Shown here: piece after piece, positions 36,510 to 48,495 of the stretch
Layout: each line of letters begins with the position of its first letter
Position numbering within the stretch: position 1 is the first letter of the stretch
Source of the DNA: Sinotaia quadrata
Taxonomy: Eukaryota; Mollusca; Gastropoda; Architaenioglossa; Viviparidae
NCBI GenBank assembly: GCA_028829895.1
Contig: CM054182.1
Location: 7,421,001 to 7,485,000 of the forward strand
Length of the DNA: 64,000 nucleotides
Direction of reading: 5' to 3'
Program-made: the position numbers and the translations under genes
The notes under the pieces: generated by a model
Database searches by the model: none
What the model was told of the DNA's origin: nothing
Seen by the model: the letters and a program-made list of their open reading frames with translations, nothing else

Positions 36510-37675
36510 GGTGCAAGTGAATTCAAGGATTTCTGTAGAGTGCCAGTGAACACAAGGGTTTATGTAGGGTGCTAGTGAACACAAAGGTTTTGTAGAGTGC
36601 TAGTAAACACAAGGGTTTCTGTAGGGTGCAAGTGAATTCAAGGATTTCTGTAGAGTGCCAGTGAACACAAGGGTTTCTCTTAGAGTGCCAGTGAACACAA
36701 ATTTTTTTGTAGGGTGCCAGTGAACACAAAGGTTTCTGTAAAGTGACAATGAGCACAAGGGTTTCTGTAAAGTGCCAGTAAACACAAGGGTTTCTTTAGG
36801 GTGCCAGTGAACACAAGGGTTTCTTTAGGGTGCCAGTGAATATAAGGGTTTCTATAGAGTGCCAGTGAATACAAGGGTTTCTGTAGGGCGACAGTGAACA
36901 CGTATTTTTGTAGAGTGCCAGTGAACACAATGGTTTCTGTAAGGTGCCAGGGAACATAAAGGTTTCTGTAGAGTGCCAGAGAAAACAAGGGTTTATGTAG
37001 AGTGCCAATGAACACGTGTTTTTTGTAGAGTGCTAGTGAACACAAGGATTTCTGTAGAGAGTCAGTGAGCACAATTTTTCTGTAGAGTCAGTGAACACTA
37101 GGGTGGTTTCTGTAAAGCCGGTGATGACATGGGGTTTTGTAGAGAGTCAGTGAACACAAGGGTTTATATAGAGTGCCAGTGAGTACACTGTAGAGAGTCA
37201 GTGAGCAAAAGGGTTTCTGTAGAATGCCAGTGAACGGAAGGTTACTGTAGAGAGTGTGTGAGCACAAGGGTTTCTGTTGAGTGCCAGTGAACTTAAAGGT
37301 TTCTGTAGAGAGTCATTGAGCACAGGAGTTTCTGTAGAGTCAGGGAGCACAAGGGTTTCTGTAAAGAGTCAGTGAGTACACGGATTTCTATAGAGTCAGT
37401 AATGCAGGGGGTTTGGAGGGAGTCACTGAGCACAAGGGTTTCTGTAGAGTGCTAGTGAGCACAAAGGTTTCTGTAGTGTCAGTGAGCACAAGGATTTCTG
37501 TAGAGTCAATGTGCACAAGGGTTTCTATAGAGTTAGTGAGCTTTCAGGTTTCTGTGGAGTCAGTAAACACAAGGATTTCTTTAGAGAGTCAGTGAGCACA
37601 AAAGTTTATGTAGACTCAGAAAACACAAGGGTTTCTGTAGAGAGTTAATGAGTACACAGGTTTCTGTAGAATCAA
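36510..37675 (+). repeat. 29-bp minisatellite array of about 40 units, two subfamilies
   Basis: The left part is built on GGGTTTCTGTAGAGTGCCAG plus TGAACACAA (29 bp). The right part, from about 37050, is built on a shortened form containing GTAGAGTCAGTGAGCACAA, 27-29 bp. Units are 75-95% alike by eye. Minus-strand frames of 60-130 codons through the array are artefacts. It has no unique spacers, so it is not CRISPR-like. Confidence 0.93.
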
Positions 37676-37825
37676 CAGTTTGAAACTCATAACGAGTGAT
37701 GTTTGCTTGTGCTAATGATGTCATTTTCAGTGATGAGAAATTAAATTATATGTAAATGTGCCTGTATCTGGCTCTAAACATAATTGTTATATTATTTGTT
37801 GAATGTTAACGTGACATGACCTTCG

Positions 37826-38280
37826 TGCACTGTGCATGATGATATTTTAATAAGTACCAGAATTATAATAACAAGTCAGGTAGAGTATGCTAGAACTTGC
37901 TGATGCAATCCAAATCAGTTCTGAGCGGATGAGTAGTTTTTCTGACTAATAGTCTCACACTTGTTCAAACAATTTCATTCAATGGGGTAGATGAAAATGT
38001 TATTTTGTTGAAGAAAGTCCATATTATAATCACTTTGATTTTGATGTAACTCGAATCTGGTCATAAAGGTGATCATTAGCTTATTGTAAGTTGACTGTCT
38101 GATAAAGAAAGAATGGATTTAGAGATATTTCGTACATGCTATTGATCTATGATTTGAATTGGAGAGTGCTTTATGTAATCAAACCATTATTTCTTTGCTT
38201 ACTAATCGATATCTTATGCTGCCTGTGTATTGGGCTAATGAATATTGTTGCAGGATTTGTAAGTTGAGAATGTGTGTAAG
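37826..38280 (+). repeat. Dispersed repeat family, diverged partial copy D
   Basis: Matches the first part of copies A and C at lower similarity: GATGCAATCCAA, ATGAGTAGTTTTT, a TTAGAGATATTTC-like block, and at the end TGGGCTAATGAATATTGTTGCAGG. It sits about 365 bp upstream of copy C in the same orientation. Confidence 0.6.
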
Positions 38281-38351
38281 AGAGAAAGAAGTTTAGAAAT
38301 ATACCTGAAATTTTGTGCTGCTCTTGATTTGACCTTTGCAGCAGAGATAAT

Positions 38352-38408
38352 TCCTTTTGATGTTTTGATGTTTTGATGTTTTGATGTTTTGATGTTTTGA
38401 TGTTTTGT
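38352..38408 (+). repeat. 8-bp tandem repeat (GATGTTTT)n
   Basis: About seven perfect units. Confidence 0.95.
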
Positions 38409-39312
38409 AACCTTGAATCTGCTTCAGACTGCAGTGACTACTGTGCTCTACCAGATCACGTTGGTGTGTGAAACCAGCATTGTCATCGAATAACTGCTAT
38501 CTGGAGTATGTTTTACTTTACAAGCAATATGAACATAAGTCCTTGCATGCAAAAATGGAAACATTATACAATTCTATATAATTATGATGTAAGCAATTTT
38601 AGAAGTTTACTTTTTATCAGCCAATATTAAATACAAAATAAACTTGGAACTCGTTATGATGGTATTTTTGAAAGTGTCAGAGTTGGAGTAAACAGCCTGA
38701 GTTGAGAATATGCTAAAAATTGCTGATGCAATCCAACTGAATGAGTAGTTTTTATTATCCAATGGTTAAGACTTTGGGGAACAAGACAAGCCAATGGGCT
38801 GAGAACAAAGTTTACCTGTTATAGAGAAATCTATTGTCTAATCACTTAATTTTGAGTTGACAAGACATCCAGTCATGAAAGGCGGCCATTAGCTTAATGG
38901 TGAGTTAACTGACTGATTGAGAGATAAAGGACTTAGAAATATTTCATGCATTTTGCATTTGATATGTTATACTTGTGTTTTAATAAGATGTATTATGTGA
39001 GTAGACTATTATTTCTAAAAATGTTTGAACTAACATACTTGCATATAGTGTGCTGAACACTTGACATGTTTCTGGTGAATGTGCTCATAAAATTGATATG
39101 CTGTATCTATTATGCTGTGTGTGTGTATTAGGCTAATAAATACTGTTGTGGGAAACTGTAAGTTGAGACTTGAATGTAAGAAAGAATGGAGTTAAAGATG
39201 AATAAACTGGAAAACTTAGCATTTGTTCCCTGACTATATTTTACAGGGAATAAGTGGCCTTACCTTGTTTTACCGGAATCTCCAGGTTTACAGGAATCTC
39301 CTGGTTTACTGA

Positions 39313-39418
39313 TTATAAACTGAATCTCCTGATTATAAACTGCTAAGACTCTTGTAGACATGAGAAGAATCTCCTGATTATAAACTGCTAAGACTCTTGT
39401 AGACATGAGAAGAATCTA
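39313..39418 (+). repeat. Local direct duplication
   Basis: Two copies containing GAATCTCCTGATTATAAACT and GCTAAGACTCTTGTAGACAT. Confidence 0.88.
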
Positions 39419-39712
39419 CCACAGTGTGTAAGTGTAAGGAATTCACTGCACTCCATTGATATATGGTTGGCAAAGTATGCTGACTATATCGAGCAATTTC
39501 TGATACAAGGAAGTTACTGGAAATTGCTATAATTGTTGTTCTGCCTGAGGGAGAATATATGACCTCGAGAGAATAGCAGCTAGTCAGTGTTCTACAATGT
39601 GAAAAGGGAAACAACTGGAATTTAAAGTAATAACATGAACAATAAAACTGTGACTTTGTTAGGAAAAGACTATTGTGGTAAGGTTACATAGAAACTATTA
39701 TTTCATTGATTA

Positions 39713-39838
39713 TCTCTAATAACTCCATTTCTGTTCTCTGATAAGAACTACCTTGTGATTTGTATTGACACTAATCTCTAATAACTCCATTTCTGTTCTC
39801 TGATAAGAACTACCTTGTGATTTGTATTGACACTAATC
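39713..39838 (+). repeat. 62-bp direct duplication
   Basis: Two adjacent copies starting TCTCTAATAACTCCATTTC and ending TTGTATTGACACTAA. Confidence 0.92.
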
Positions 39839-40324
39839 TGTTGAATTGTGTTTTAGGATGTATGACTATATAGATATCAATACTTATTCAAATGTGGTTT
39901 CATGGAAATAGTGATGTCAAGTAAATCTTTTTCATTGTATTCGATATATGTATATTCGATTGTTGATTTAATAAATTTATTCGTATATTTATTGACATTA
40001 TTACACATATGGATAACCTTACATTGGAGAGGAAAGTGGGTGGATGGGGGCTCGCTAAATTTAGATTCAAAGACGGATTTATGTTCTCCTTTTGTAAGAG
40101 GTTTTCCACCTACGGAAATATTGTGTGACAGTAAATGTTTGTCTTGAATGCTGTGGAATAGAGAAAACGTTTACAACGCCCGCATATCCACTAAGTGAGA
40201 GAGACAAGTGGTGTCTGCTGGAGCATAATAACATAAATTAAGATTCTCATCAATTGTAAGTACTTATGTGTGATTAATCAATAATAATAATCATAAACAT
40301 TAACCAGGTGGCGTTTGCATCACC

Positions 40325-40409
40325 GTGTGTATGGTATGTGTACGTATGTGGGTATGTATATAGGTATGTATGTGGGTATGTATGTGGGTGACTGTATATG
40401 TATGGATGG

Positions 40410-40448
<39 letters not shown>

Positions 40449-40460
40449 GCTGTGTGTGTT
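40325..40460. repeat. TATG/TA/GT compound microsatellite
   Basis: GTATG-type repeats, then a TA run (40410-40430), then GT. Confidence 0.9.
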
Positions 40461-40587
40461 GTAATGTACGTGCGGACAAATTGTAAAATGTTCATGTTCA
40501 TCAGAATGGACTACATACTTTACGGAAAAGACGGGAGTGGGGGGGGGGGAGAAGACGCGAGACGTGCACATTGTTAACTGAACGTAG

Positions 40588-40950
40588 CTACTACAAGAAT
40601 TCCGGGGTAGTCTAGGTTATCTGTCTCAATTGGTGTCTGCCCAGGGCACCCTGTGGCGACCATGGCCATCGATCTGGTGGGCCCGTGATGACCGACAAGA
40701 CAATCCTCCTGTCACAGCTTTAGCCCTGCGGGTAATTAGACATTGCCTTAAATCAATGCTTGCCAAATCAAAGACTCCAATTCTCCGACCACAACTGGAT
40801 GTGCGATAAATACGTGCTGAGCTGAGGTTAGGCAAACTGCCTCACAAGAGACTCCCGCTACTACATGAGATTACTGAAGATTGCAACGTATGGAGTGCAG
40901 GGCCTTGGACATTTTTCTATTACAAAAAATTACTCTCGACTAAATTATAG
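40588..40950 (+). pseudogene. Unrecognised coding-like segment with one in-frame stop
   Basis: One plus-strand frame stays open for 73 codons, meets a TAA at 40807-40809 and continues open for 46 more codons. Composition is distinctly less AT-rich than the flanks. Peptide fragments such as WARDDRQDNPP, LAKSKTPILRPQLDV, LGKLPHKRLPLLHEITED and AGPWTFFYYKKLL look protein-like. I cannot name a family. It may be a decayed exon or a mobile-element remnant. An opposing 69-codon minus-strand frame (40626-40835) seems less likely. Confidence 0.4.
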
Positions 40951-41078
40951 ATATCATTAGAATTATATCTTATGTTCACATTGTCCAGATGTATGCTGAA
41001 GATGCGATCATATACAGGGAAAAATCCTCAGTATAATGTACAAAGACCCAAACGCACGCTAACGCGCGAGCGCGCACA

Positions 41079-41079
<1 letters not shown>

Positions 41080-41125
<46 letters not shown>

Positions 41126-41224
41126 CCACAAATACACACACTCCAATGGAAAGTGTGCATTGCATGCGTTTTAATATATATGTAAATACATATATGTGTG
41201 TATGACTGTGTGTGTGTGTGTGTG

Positions 41225-41282
<58 letters not shown>

Positions 41283-41285
41283 AAG
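41080..41285. repeat. CA, GT and GA microsatellites in a cluster
   Basis: A CA run at about 41081-41122, a GT run at about 41202-41232, then GA at about 41233-41280. Confidence 0.95.
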
Positions 41286-41826
41286 AAATGTGTTTGATGT
41301 CTGTCTGTTACATTGTTCAAGATATTTGTATGCTTTTACTCCGAATAATTGGTAGATATGCAAGTGGAAATGATTCTCTTGCTTTTACATACTTTCCTGA
41401 AAGATATTCAATTTTTTCCTAGCTGCACATCAGGTTCCAATCTATAATTATACTTTATTAATGTATTTACCTCTGCATATCGTGCACGATATTTCTTCCG
41501 TTTTTGCTGACATTTACACATCCTCGTTTTTGGTTGCTTCGTTCTTCGTAGCCACAGCTCACAATTTGTTGTTTAACTCAAAGCGTAAATATTATTACAA
41601 ATGGTTTAAAAATTCTTACCAGCTGCACCTCATCTTATTTTTTTGCTTAATTTGTGCAATGTATTAGACATTCTTAGACTAATTAAAATATTTTTTTTAA
41701 AATTTTAAACGATTTAATTTTCAAACAGCAACAATAAATCATCCCCAGAAGAGATGTTCATTGTTTAATATTTTTTCTCACTGTCTATTTGATTTACAGC
41801 ATTTTCATTCAGCAGTAATGTTCAGT
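41286..41826. other. AT-rich intergenic DNA, no gene seen
   Basis: A 68-codon frame at 41461 has no recognised domain. Confidence 0.5.
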
Positions 41827-42345
41827 GTATGGTAATTTTGCATTCTATGTCTTTTCGATTTATAGTCATTTCACTCACTACTATTTATTTATAGTAATTT
41901 TGCATTCTATATATTTTCGATTTCTAGTCATTCTACTCACTGCTACTGTTCACTGTATGGTAATTTTGTATTCTATGTCTTTTCGATTTCTAGTCATTCT
42001 ACTCACTGCTACTGTTCACTGTATGGTAATTTTGTATTCTATGTCTTTTCGATTTCTAGTCATTCTACTCACTGCTACTGTTCACTGTATGGTAATTTTG
42101 TATTCTATGTCTTTTCGATTTCTAGTCATTCTACTCACTGCTACTGTTCACTGTATGGTAATTTTGTATTCTATGTCTTTTCGATTTCTAGTCATTCTAC
42201 TCACTGCTACTGTTCACGGTATGGTAATTTTGTATTCTATGTCTTTTCGATTTCTAGTCATTCTACTCACTGCTACTGTTCACTGTATGGTAATTTTGTA
42301 TTCTATGTCTTTTCGATTTCTAGTCATTCTACTCACTGCTACTGT
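41827..42345 (+). repeat. 66-bp tandem repeat, about eight copies
   Basis: The unit contains GTATGGTAATTTTGTATTCT, ATGTCTTTTCGATTTCTAGT and CATTCTACTCACTGCTACTG. The inner copies are virtually identical and the first two are diverged. At 22 codons per unit it gives a false 175-codon frame. Confidence 0.96.
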
Positions 42346-42740
42346 TCGTTAGACAAGTGGCTGTTCATTACATAACACAAATTAGTATTATTAGCCAAAC
42401 AAATAATATATTTATCTTAATCCAAAAAATGCTGCATTGCAAGCATAAGACTATTATGTCGAAGGCTTTATTTTTAAATCTCTCCACAATTTCACATTAG
42501 CAATGTCAAAAACTAATTAAGAATAAAGCGAGTAATTTCACTTACAGAGTTATGGGTCATAAGGTCACTGGACGGGGTTGTTGTTTTTAACAGACTTTTA
42601 ATAAGACATTGATTGGGAATATATTTATGGAATTCTGTATTTCTAAGGCATTCAAAGCCTGATCGCATCCCACTCAGCCTTAGTTATGAATAGTATTACA
42701 AAATATTTGTCAAGACAGTTCGTCATATCTCCTTCTGTTT
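42346..42740. other. AT-rich intergenic DNA, no gene seen
   Basis: No coding or repeat signal recognised. Confidence 0.5.
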
Positions 42741-43045
42741 GCATTTCTAGATCGATCGTTCTGTTTACTTCTGGCAAATGTGGCTTATCACGTGATGTCG
42801 ATCGTTCTAAATTTTGGCTTATCACCTGATGTCGGTCGTTCTGTTTACTTCTGGAAATTGTGGCTTATCACGTGATGTCGGTCGTTCTGTTTACTTCTGG
42901 AAATTGTGGCTTATCACGTGATGTCGATCGTTCTAAATTGTGGCTTATCACGTGATGTCGATCGTTCTAAATTGTGGCTTATCACGTGATGTCGGTCGTT
43001 CTGTTTACTTCTGGAAAATGTGGCTTCTCACGTGATGTCGGTCGC
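42741..43045 (+). repeat. E-box-bearing tandem repeat with long and short units
   Basis: Units combine TGGCTTATCACGTGATGTCG with either CTGTTTACTTCTGGAAAT or a short TCTAAAT linker, so period alternates between about 54 and 34 bp. Six CACGTG cores are present, five inside the perfect palindrome ATCACGTGAT. One copy reads CACCTG. Confidence 0.9.
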
Positions 43046-44483
43046 ACTGTTTACCATACTTCTGGCAAATATGGCTGCTCACTTGATGGTTCTCGTAAGG
43101 GAAATAAGAGATGGCCATGGTGTCAGTAACGCAGCGATGTCCTGCACTGAATCGGACAGTAACAGCAAATGGACTCTTCAGTAGTGAATGATACCGCACA
43201 CCTCCGGACCTTGCTAGGGACTCTGTATTCTGTATTCTGTATCCCAAATACGTTTTCTCGTTTGCTGATTTTTCCTGTTTATAGCAATATCCCAAACTGT
43301 ACCTCGCCAATACTCAGTGGGAGAATGTGAACCATACGTTATCTTTCCCATTTGCCACCCTCTGACGTCATTTGACGCTTGCGACTCATCAGTGGACAAA
43401 ATAACAGTCAGAAGAGCAGCGTCCCAGTCTCTTGTGAATCGCAAGGGTTAATCTTTGTTAACCTTTTGAAGTTTTAAAATTACAATATCCAGGACACTTG
43501 GCGCCAGTTGTTTCTTGGCAAGTTAAAACTGTTATTTCCAACAAATCAAGGGGGGCGAGGTGAAGGTCGCATAATTCGGTCTTTTAAATGCCGTCGACGC
43601 CTGTGTTTTCTTCTTAAATTCTCATTATGGCATTTTCTGTTTAAATATAAACTACAACGTCTGCGAATAGATTTATTAAACAAAACAATTCTTGTTTGTT
43701 TGTGTTTTTTAGCGCCTATATTGCGTAAGTGAAAAGCATTTTATTTATCATCTGTGTAGCTGTACAAATCACTATTGTTAAGGTCACTTCAGAGTGTTGT
43801 CTCTAGTCGCAAATAAGTATTTAACAACTCAACCAGCTATTTATTATATTACTATCTTCTCTCTGACCGCGGTTAATTAGTATTTGTAAGACGAACAAGT
43901 TTTATAATCTGCTGTCATCTTCAAACAGCATATGACCAAACATTCAACTGCTAAAGAGCTCATCTTCCTAGCATTCTTTGCTTTCAAACAAAAATTAAAA
44001 CAGCAAACTAATAAAACAATAAAGATTTTATTTGAAGACAAGAAAACACAAAATTAAAATTTAGGATATATTTGGAAGAGATTTGAAAACTTTTAACAGT
44101 TTTTTTTTTTAAACACACGATATCACATTGTAAAAATAGTGTCTTCACGCAATCACTTGATATACCGAGTTTTGTGGCACAGTAAATATTGTCTCCAAGC
44201 GACAAACATGTTACGTCACATATCTAGTAGTGTCATCATACCAAATATACAGAGGTTGGTAACAGTATTTACAGTGAAAGCACACTTAGGGTCTTTTAAA
44301 GACAATATACAATATAAGCAATGTGGAATAGAATAAAGAAAGAAAAAAGTTGCAATTCCTGAAAGGAAAAAAACATTCAGTCATTGAAACACAGAATTCT
44401 GTATAGAGATTTTATATACTCACAGATTCTTGGATTTATTATGATCACTCGGAAGTTTAATACTTTAAATGAGTGTGCGTATT

Positions 44484-44542
<59 letters not shown>

Positions 44543-45134
44543 ATGCGTAAGTGTGCGCAAAATTTAAGCATCTGCCTCCTGCCCGAACCCTCAAGCATTT
44601 TTGAAAATGAAGTTGCGGGGTGTCAGCAGATCTAAGCCTGAATTACTTAGCTGTGCATTTCGGAGGAGGCGGGGGACGAAGACAATCAATCAGTTTGTCT
44701 TCAAATAAAAGAAATATATCGTGCGATTACTCCACCACCACCACCACCACCACCCATCTGTTTTTTCTTTTCACTCTTGCAGTGTGGAATTGGAGGCCAA
44801 CCTCGCCCACACCCCTACGATGCCCAGATTCTCTACCGTATTAGTAAATCTTTTACGAAAGAATGATCTGCTAGAATTCTACGCATTCTCACTTATTGAT
44901 TTTCTGGGTGAGGTCTGGTATTGTACAGCTATCTCTGAACGGAGCTTGTAACCAATTGAGAAAAAGACATTTGTCAGAGTGGTGAAGACGCCACACCAGC
45001 GGACAGATGCACTCCACGAGTGTTTGAACGAGGGCACAGTCTGTTGTGTTGAATTTATCTCAATGTACACATTTTGACAAATCGATCAAATTTGCTACTG
45101 ATCTCAACACAGCTCTGACCGTGACCAAGTTTTA
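43046..45134. other. Intergenic DNA, no confirmed gene
   Basis: Minus-strand frames at 43005-43444 and 44879-45070 have fairly balanced composition but no recognised domain or splice partner. Includes a GT microsatellite (44489-44541) and a CAC run (44730-44755). Confidence 0.45.
44489..44541. repeat. GT microsatellite
   Basis: Uninterrupted GT run. Confidence 0.96.
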
Positions 45135-45475
45135 GTTATGTGCCTTTGGATATTCAGTGTCAATTATTTGTCTTTGAATAGTCAAAGTGTCAATTATGTG
45201 TCTTTGAATAGTCAAAGCGTCAATTATGTGTCTTTGAATAGTCAAAGGGTCAATTATGTGTCTTTGAATAGTCAAAGTGTCAGTTATGTGTCATTGTATA
45301 GTCAAAGTTATAGGGTGCTAGTTATGTTTTTGGATGCTCGTGTCAGTTATGCGTCATGGTATAGTCAAAGTGTTACTTGTCTTTGGATGCATAAGTGGCA
45401 GTTATGTGCCTTTGGATGATCAAAGTATCAGTTATGTCTTTGGATGTAGAAATATCAGTTGTCTTTGGATGTCCA
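45135..45475 (+). repeat. 30-bp tandem repeat, decaying to the right
   Basis: Units contain GTCAATTATGTGTCTTTGAA and TAGTCAAAG. Four tight copies, then degenerate copies (TTTGGATG, CAGTTATG) until the GAAA array. Confidence 0.9.
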
Positions 45476-45492
45476 AGTTATGTGTTTTTATT

Positions 45493-45730
<238 letters not shown>

Positions 45731-46851
45731 ATGTATGTGTGATGGAGAGGGAAGAGATGGCAGAGAATCCTCGATGTTTTCTTTTTTTTCTTTTAGACGA
45801 AACCAAATAATATATATGCACATGTTGATAATTATTTTTAAATATAATTTTATGTGTTATCCACTTTATCCACTAGATACATACGGTAAACCGTAATAGT
45901 ACTGTATGTGTCATCCTGAATATGTTAGTCTTTTAATATGCAATGTATTGTATCAATTGGTACAGGAATAATTATTGTTGTATATAACCGAAATCTATGC
46001 AAAATATTATTTCATTTTTCTGTAAGAAAAAAGGGGCAAAGGACAGAACAGGGTTTCAAGCTACTGGACAGTAGTAATTTATTCGTTTCAGTTCGCGACA
46101 AGAGGGAAAAAGAAATATTTTTAAAAAATAAGTTATGGAGGTTTCATTTTCAAGGCGCAAATAATTCGTTTATTAAGAAAATATTTTTATATACATATTT
46201 ATATTCAAAATCATACACAGTGCAGATGAAATATCATATATCATATGAAGAAATTTTTTCACGACAGGAATGTTAACACCAGGTTATATAAATAAATATT
46301 ACAAACGCAGAATAGTGTTTTAAATAACTTAAAAGAATATAATATAATTTGTAAGTTACATATGATTGAATATTTTATTCACACGCTCTCTTTCTTGCCA
46401 CATGGGCACTTCTGTTCTTCCATATCCGCATGTACATACATCCTTTGTGTTTTCTTTCCGTTTTGACAAGTGCAGTTTAACAGCTTGCAAAATAAATACT
46501 TTCTAAATGTTGTAGAAATAATATAATAATATAATAATAATCTGCCGTGGATATTCTTTTTCAATGTGACAGAAGAAATTAAATGTCACAAAATTAAATA
46601 TATTCTTTTCGGGAGATATTTTATGAATAATTCATTTAAATATTTCTTTATCGTATTTCAGCTTGATTTATTTTGTGGTGTTAATTTTAACTTCTGGTTA
46701 CGTTATCATGACAATGGTACTACGTAAATTCTATATCACTACTGCATTTTTGTTTGTGTGGTGACAGTGACGCATTTTATTTGAATAATAGCAGTGACGC
46801 TTTTGTTTTGTCTGTGATGACGGTATTTTTTATTTTTTGTAGGATGACATT
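45731..46851. other. AT-rich intergenic DNA, no gene seen
   Basis: The 112-codon plus frame at 45938-46276 is lysine- and isoleucine-rich, follows base composition, and has no recognised domain. Confidence 0.5.
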
Positions 46852-47165
46852 GCAACATTGTATTTATGTGTGGTGTGGCAATGTAGCATACCTATCGATA
46901 TACTAGAGTAATGCAACATTGTATTTATGTGTGGTGTGGCAATGTAGCATACCTATCGATATACTAGAGTAATGCAACATTGTATTTATGTGTGGTGTGG
47001 CAATGTAGCATACCTATCGATATACTAGAGTAATGCAACATTGTATTTATGTGTGGTGTGGCAATGTAGCATACCTATCGATATGCTATAGAGTAGTGCA
47101 ACATTGTATTTATGTGTGGTGTGGCAATGTAGCATACCTATCGATATGCTATAGAGTAGTGCAAC
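46852..47165 (+). repeat. 61/64-bp tandem repeat, five copies
   Basis: The unit contains ATGCAACATTGTATTTATGT and CATACCTATCGATAT. The last two copies gain three bases (CTATAGAGTA against CTAGAGTA). Confidence 0.96.
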
Positions 47166-47389
47166 ATTCTTATTGGCGGGAGAAAGCTATAATCAATCTA
47201 TTTATTTGTAAACAAAAAATAAACAAACAAAAGTACACCTCTTTAATCTGTTTTATGAGTATGAAACCAAAGTATGCAGTATTACCAATTCAATGTGGGA
47301 TTTGAGGCGCGGCCACTGAGATATACAGAGTATGACCATCCAAAGTGAAATGAAATGTGAAACTCATTCAAACCACCCTAAGTGACAAC

Positions 47390-47905
47390 TCAAATCTTAA
47401 GCACTACAAATAAAGTGAGACATACAGTAGATCCTAATAAATGAAGTGAGCTATGCAAGTAAATTATTACAAATAAAGTGTAACATGCATTTCAAGCATT
47501 GTAAATAAATTAGGCGTGTCTCTCACGTACTATAAATAAAGTGAAACATGCATTTCAAGCATTGCAAATAAATTAGGCATGTCTCTCACATACTATAAAT
47601 AAAGTAAAACGTGCATTTCAAGTACTATAAACAATGAGTTGCATGCAGCTAAAAAAAAGCAACTACCAATAAATTGGGATTACAGCGCAGTAACAACAAA
47701 TAAAGTGAGATGTATAACACAGCTACAACAAATAAAGTGAGACGTATAACACAGCTAGAAAAAATAAAGTGAGACGAGTAAGACAACTACAACAAAGAGA
47801 GACGTGTTGCTCAACCAGAACAAATATGGTGAGACATGCAACACATCCATAGCAAGTAAATTGAGACACACAAAACATTGTAAATAAAGTGAGACATATA
47901 TAACG
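47390..47905 (+). repeat. Degenerate repeat built on AAATAAAGTGAGAC
   Basis: About 14 occurrences of AATAAAGTGARAC-like cores at irregular 30-65 bp spacing, with better matched pairs (CATGCATTTCAAGCATT) in the middle. Confidence 0.75.
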
Positions 47906-48182
47906 GATCAAACTGGCACATATCGAGACAAATACAACCATGCTTATGTCGTAAAGAAACTCTACACATAAATGATCTTTTCAGTAGCTGAAAAGCCTTT
48001 TGAAAGCAAAATTGTCAACAACAACAAAATAATTTAAATTTTAAAAAAATAATTTAAAAAAAAAACAACAAATATAACATAAAAGGTCGCACGTTCTTTT
48101 TAGTGTCAATCAAGTAAAAATAAGAAACACATATGAACGAAATAACATTGAGTGATATAAAGTCTTCTTTAAATGCATTGTA
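47906..48182. other. A-rich intergenic DNA
   Basis: Short A-rich stretch without genes. Confidence 0.5.
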
Positions 48183-48495
48183 TTCAAGAACTGCTCCATC
48201 ACCTTAATGCTTTATAAACGTTTAGTTTACTTTATCTCTACCAATTACTGCTCTATCCCTTAATGCTTTATAAACCTTTAGTATACTTTATCTCTACCAA
48301 TTACTGCTCCATCCCTTAATGCTTTATAAACTTTTAGTTTACTTTATCTCTACCAATTACTGCTCCATCCCTTAATGATTTATAAACGTTTAGTTTACTT
48401 TATCTCTACTAATTACTGCTCTATCCCTTAATGCTTTATAAACCTTTAGTTTACTTTATCTCTTCCAATTACTGCTCCTTCCCTATAATGCGTTA
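48183..48495 (+). repeat. 56/57-bp tandem repeat, about five and a half copies
   Basis: The unit contains TACTGCTCCATCCCTTAATG and TTTAGTTTACTTTATCTC. Confidence 0.95.

Larger units (their letters stand above)
38645..40322 (+). repeat. Dispersed repeat family, copy C (longest)
   Basis: Shares ordered blocks with copies A and B: TTATGATGGTATTTTTGAAA, TAGAGAAATCTATTGTCTAATCAC, GACTTAGAAATATTTC, TTGATATGTTATAC, ACACTTGACATGTTTCTGG, TAACTCCATTTCTGTTCTC, GAAAGTGGGTGGATGGGGGCTC, GTTTTCCACCTACGGAAA and GAGAAAACGTTTACAACGCC. Two local duplications add length (39313-39418 and 39713-39838). A block near 39430-39600 also matches 4520-4700. No conserved ORF. Confidence 0.75.

Noticed and set aside
36510..37675. 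Regular 29-bp repeats resembling a CRISPR array
   Set aside because: Repeats abut directly without unique spacers, there are no cas genes, and the genome is clearly animal.
41825..42352. 175-codon hydrophobic repeat ORF that mimics a multi-pass membrane protein
   Set aside because: It is a 66-bp tandem repeat (22 codons) with near-identical DNA units and synonymous sites as conserved as the rest; no start context or flanking exon.
45938..46276. 112-codon plus-strand ORF
   Set aside because: Amino-acid content follows AT-rich composition (Lys, Ile, Phe, Tyr); no domain, and no supporting splice or start signals.
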